From assembly GCA_018257865.1 (NCBI GenBank), contig JAEUBA010000228.1, forward strand, positions 1 through 20,917: a DNA stretch of 20,917 nucleotides. Direction: 5' to 3'. A program made the translations under genes and the position numbers. Numbering within the stretch: the first letter of the stretch is position 1; each line of letters begins with the position of its first letter. This stretch comes from Stereocaulon alpinum. Its lineage: Eukaryota; Ascomycota; Lecanoromycetes; Lecanorales; Stereocaulaceae. Positions 17,741 through 20,917 of the stretch are shown here, piece after piece. The notes beneath the pieces are model-generated. The model saw only the letters and a program-made list of their open reading frames with translations. It did not search any database and was not told the origin of the DNA.

Positions 17741-20339
17741 TATTCTAGTAAGGGTTATTATTAATAGCGGATTAAGTAAGGATTTAATTAAACTAAGTTT
17801 CGTAAGGAAATATAATTTACCTATACGAAAATACGAGCTATACGCGTTAATAAACTTCGATAGATTAATAATAGAAACTATTAACAGAAGTACTAAAATA
17901 CTTAACCTAAGGATAAGATAAAGATATAAGAAGTATACCTTTAATTTAGTATTAGGAGGGGTTAATAATATTACCCTAGGAATCCTATAGCTAAAGAAAG
18001 CTAACCTATTAATAGGATAGGGTTCTTAGAATATTACGTTTATAGATAGTATACTAAATAGGGTTCTACTAATCTAAGAATATAAATCTCTCTTAGTAAT
18101 AGCACAGACTTAGGAGGAGATAAAGGATAATTTTAAGTTAGGAAATATTATAGTACTATAGAGTTAAGTTAGACTTATAAGCGAGACTACTACTATAAAA
18201 ATCCTAAATAAATACGCGGAATTTAGAACTCTATTTTAGGAAGAGAGTATTAACGAAGCCCTTCCTAAGTACTAACTATAGGACTATAAGATTAAGCTAA
18301 TCCTAAGTAAAGAACCTATAAAGAAGCTAATATACCCGCTATTACGAGATAAAGCCGTTACTCTTGCGAAGTATATTAAAGAAAATAAACGGAAGGGGTT
18401 TATTTAAAAATCTTAATTACCTATAGGATATCCTATCCTATTTATACCTAAACTAGGTGGAGAATTACGTCTATATATAGACTATAGAGTACTTAATAAT
18501 ATAACTATAAAGAATAGTTATCCCTTACTATTAATAGGAGAACTTTAAGATAAGCTCTAAGGTAAGAAATAGTTTACTAAGTTTAATATTCTAGGAGTAT
18601 TTAACTAAATATATATAAAGAAAGGCGACGAGTGGAAAATAGCTTTCTATATAAGATAGGGTCTCTATAAATACCTTATAATACTATTCGGGTTAACGAA
18701 TACGCCTATAACGTTTTAGGTATTTATTAATAATATCCTAAAAGAATATTTAGACGACTTTATCCTAGTATATATTAATAATATACTCGTATACTTAGAT
18801 ACGTATAAAGAATACGTTAAGTAAGTATAAAAGGTACTAAGAAAGCTCGAATAAGCGGGGCTACGCTTAAAGTTATCGAAGTATAAATTTTACTAGAAGA
18901 GAGTTAAGTTTCTAGGATTTATTATCTCTAACTAAAGACTAGAGATAGACTTAGAGAAGGTAAAAAGTATAATTAAGTAGCCTATACCTATAAATAAGAA
19001 AGAAGTATAATTATTTCTTAGTTTTACGAATTTCTATTAAAAGTTTATCTATAGATATTCGAAAACTACTATACCTCTTACTAGCTTAACCCGTAACGAA
19101 GTGTCGTTTATATAATTAAAGGAAGTAGAGGCGTCCTTTAGGACCTTTTAGAAGTAGTTCGCTTCTAGTCTAATATTATATTAGTTTAACTTAGAGTCGC
19201 CTATTCGTCTCTATACTAATACCTCCGACGGAGTAATCAGAGTAGTAATTAGCTAACTATCTAAGGATAATAGCCCTAACACGGGAAAAATAGGGAAAAT
19301 AGGTATTACTTATCGTTAGCACCCTATAGCCTTCTATAGTAGGAAGTTACTAGATACTAAAACTAGATATCTAATATATAATAAGGAATTACTTGCTATT
19401 ATAGACGTATTTCGTATTTAGAAGGTTTATCTAGAAGGAACTAAGTACTAGGTTTAGGTCTTAATAGACTATAAGAACTTAATATTCTTCCTATTAATTA
19501 AGGAGCTTAATAGACGTCTAGCTTAGTAATACGAAGAGTTATTAATATTTAATTTTAGAATAGAATATATTAAGGGTAGCGAGAATAATACTATAGATAT
19601 ACTTAGTAGAAGGGCTAATTATATATTAAATATTTAGTAGAGTTCTAGAACGGTCTTATTATATTATAAGGATAGATTATTACAACCTAATACAGCTAGA
19701 CTGTATATAGCAGTAATAATAACTATCGATAATAAAGATTTAACTAAGAGGATACTAGAAGACTTATCGAAGGATAAAATTATATTTAAGATCTGCGAAG
19801 ATATTAATAGCTATAACTCTTTTAGAAAAACAGATTTAGGACTACTAACCTTTTAAGAACGGATTTATATCCTTATAAGTACTCGAGGAGAAATTTTTAG
19901 GATATACTATAAAGTAGAGAGCTCTAGTAGATATTAGGGGATTAAGAAAATACTTAAGAAGATATCTTATAATTTCTACTTTCCCTAGATATAAAAATAT
20001 ATCGAGGATCGTATTAATAAATATAATATATATATTAGGATAAAGTATTCCTAATATAAGCCTTATAGAGAGTTAAAATCGCTAGTAATTCCGGATAGTC
20101 CGTAGAAAAGTATTGCGTAGGATTTCGTTATTAAACTCCTAAAGTTAAAGGAATAACTAATAGGTATATACTATAATACGATCTTAGTAATTAACGACTA
20201 ATTAACTAAGATAGCGTATTTTATACTATATAAGGAAGTATTAAACGCTAAGGATCTAGCGTACGTATTCTTACGAATAGTAGTAGCTAACTATAGGCTT
20301 CCTAAAGAGATTATCTTAAATAGAGATAAACTCTTTACC
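17700..20339 (+). pseudogene. pol: Gypsy pol remnant (protease, RT, RNase H, partial integrase)
   Basis: About 880 codons lie in a single frame with no visible indel. Protease (about 17715-18060) has NSGL where DSGA is expected, then FVRKYNLP. RT (about 18330-18930) has PKLGGELRLYIDYRVLN, FTKFNI (Asp to Asn) and YINN at 18771-18782 in place of the YxDD catalytic box. RNase H (about 19195-19570) has TNTSDG with its first Asp changed to Asn (19218-19220). The integrase zinc-binding region (about 19890-20060) has lost its His and Cys to Tyr. In the catalytic core the first Asp is kept (20121-20123), the second is Asn (20319-20321), and the Glu is absent because the element ends at 20339. It is non-functional many times over. 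Confidence 0.95.
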
Positions 20340-20917
20340 GGCCAGCGATGGAGACACACCTGTACGCGGTGCTGGCTACGAACCTGAATACCTATTCAGA
20401 GCCGAGATATCTCCCCTAATGCATTGCAGGTTAAACGATGTTGAGACGTCGCGTAGTTGCTGAGAACTCCGTATAGAGTTTTTCGGGCAACGCGACAACA
20501 CCTACCCTAACTCTACTACGACTATTATACCTCCCCTACGATCGAGACTAGACAGCAAGAATTGGCATCAGGTGCAGTATCTCAGCCTGACGAGTGAAGA
20601 GCACAGGCAACACCTGCCCAGCCGTTAATTCAAAAAATCTAATATCTACGTGCGCTCGATACGCATCCACCGGTTAAGACTGACGCGCAGTCTATCCTAG
20701 GGGAAGGCTGGGGTTATAGGCATACAGGACTAAGAGAAGGATATACTGGGTTATGAATTAGAAGGCGTATTTTGGAAAAGGACGGCCCCCATCTAAGTGG
20801 CTAGGCGAGCCTTTGGTGTAAGCGGCGCCGTATGACCATAATTGCAAGCTGAAGGGTTGGCTCCCCCCTGAAGCAAAGTGTATGAGGATAGAAGTAAGTA
20901 CTATCCAATACGACCGG
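20340..20917. other. Un-RIPed right flank, no gene recognised
   Basis: CpA and TpG return to normal frequency within a few bases of 20340. There is no convincing open frame on the strand I read: the frame continuing from pol meets a TGA after about 18 codons. A GCCAGC/GCTGGC inverted pair (20341-20346 and 20371-20376) and a compound stem-loop (20439-20500) are the only structures seen. It may be host intergenic DNA, or part of an element present in too few copies to have been RIPed. Confidence 0.6.
20439..20500. repeat. Compound inverted repeat (62 bp)
   Basis: The two ends pair in three steps: TGTTG with CAACA, TCGCG with CGCGA and TTGC with GCAA, with small bulges on the left arm. Inside the loop, AACTC (20465-20469) pairs with GAGTT (20476-20480). 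The outer TGTTG...CAACA ends resemble those of LTRs or small inverted-repeat elements, but the unit is only 62 bp. The function is unknown. Confidence 0.7.

Larger units (their letters stand above)
15900..20339 (+). mobile_element. Ty3/Gypsy retrotransposon, truncated at both ends, RIPed
   Basis: Gag with zinc knuckle, aspartic protease, RT, RNase H and integrase occur in the Ty3/Gypsy order. There is no LTR upstream: Copia LTR sequence ends about 65-100 bases before gag-like sequence begins. The element stops inside the integrase catalytic core at 20339, where un-RIPed DNA begins. Confidence 0.94.

Noticed and set aside
122..20339. TAG/TAA read as Gln throughout, suggesting a variant genetic code (ciliate-like)
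   Set aside because: Cys, His, Asp and Glu codons are changed by the same C to T / G to A chemistry, CpA/TpG are depleted in all frames, and catalytic residues are destroyed. RIP explains all of it. A recoded living genome would keep its active sites.
122..20339. Mitochondrial or plasmid-like AT-rich DNA
   Set aside because: CpG is common, the content is nuclear LTR retrotransposons, and the bias is specific to CpA/TpG rather than general AT enrichment.
20349..20417. Small ORF beginning at ATG 20349
   Set aside because: It encodes only about two dozen residues, without recognisable motifs or supporting context.
1..20917. Telomeric repeats suggested by scattered CCCTAA/TTAGGG words
   Set aside because: They occur singly, in coding-like frames, and never as tandem arrays. 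CTA/TAG-rich RIPed DNA produces such words often.

Overview
The window looks like a nuclear fragment of a filamentous ascomycete (Pezizomycotina-type) genome. About 97% of it, from roughly 122 to 20339, is a block of dead transposable elements mutated by repeat-induced point mutation (RIP). The evidence is direct. CpA and TpG are nearly absent inside the block: a hand count of 14041-14400 gives 2 CpA and 2 TpG. TpA is very frequent, while CpG is retained. Coding frames are crowded with TAG and TAA but almost never TGA, and they become continuous proteins if those stops are read as former Gln or Trp codons. The two ends (1-122 and 20340-20917) carry normal CpA/TpG: 4 CpA and 5 TpG in the 60 bases from 20341. 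No gene in the window appears functional. Everything coherent reads on the + strand.

Layout, left to right. (1) Bases 1-122 are an un-RIPed flank ending in a (CAAT)5 microsatellite. (2) Bases 122-2360 hold repeat copy A and a downstream degenerate frame of unknown family. (3) Bases 2378-2704 are a 164-bp tandem duplication. (4) Bases 2823-6200 hold two long degenerate frames of unknown family with internal direct repeats. (5) Bases 6215-6639 hold a separated 180-bp direct repeat. (6) Bases 6686-7700 are copy B, about 90% identical to copy A over 660 gap-free bases but with an unrelated middle. (7) Bases 7794-11987 hold four further long degenerate frames of unknown family. (8) Bases about 11810-12060 are a short stretch where CpA/TpG survive better. 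(9) Bases about 12050-15834 are a 5'-truncated Ty1/Copia retrotransposon: zinc knuckle, protease, integrase, reverse transcriptase, RNase H, and a probable 3' LTR. (10) Bases about 15900-20339 are a Ty3/Gypsy retrotransposon: gag with zinc knuckle, protease, RT, RNase H, and an integrase cut off inside its catalytic core. (11) Bases 20340-20917 are un-RIPed DNA with no recognisable gene and one compound inverted repeat.

The Copia and Gypsy calls are firm because domain order and motifs can be read directly. Their inactivation follows RIP chemistry: zinc-binding Cys and His became Tyr, catalytic Asp became Asn, Glu became Lys, and Gln or Trp became stops. Few frameshifts have accumulated, so mutation was mainly point substitution. 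The unknown frames (122-6200 and 7794-11987) look like genuine former proteins, but I could not assign them to a family. They are the part of the window most likely to hold an undescribed element. I see no evidence for a live novel system.
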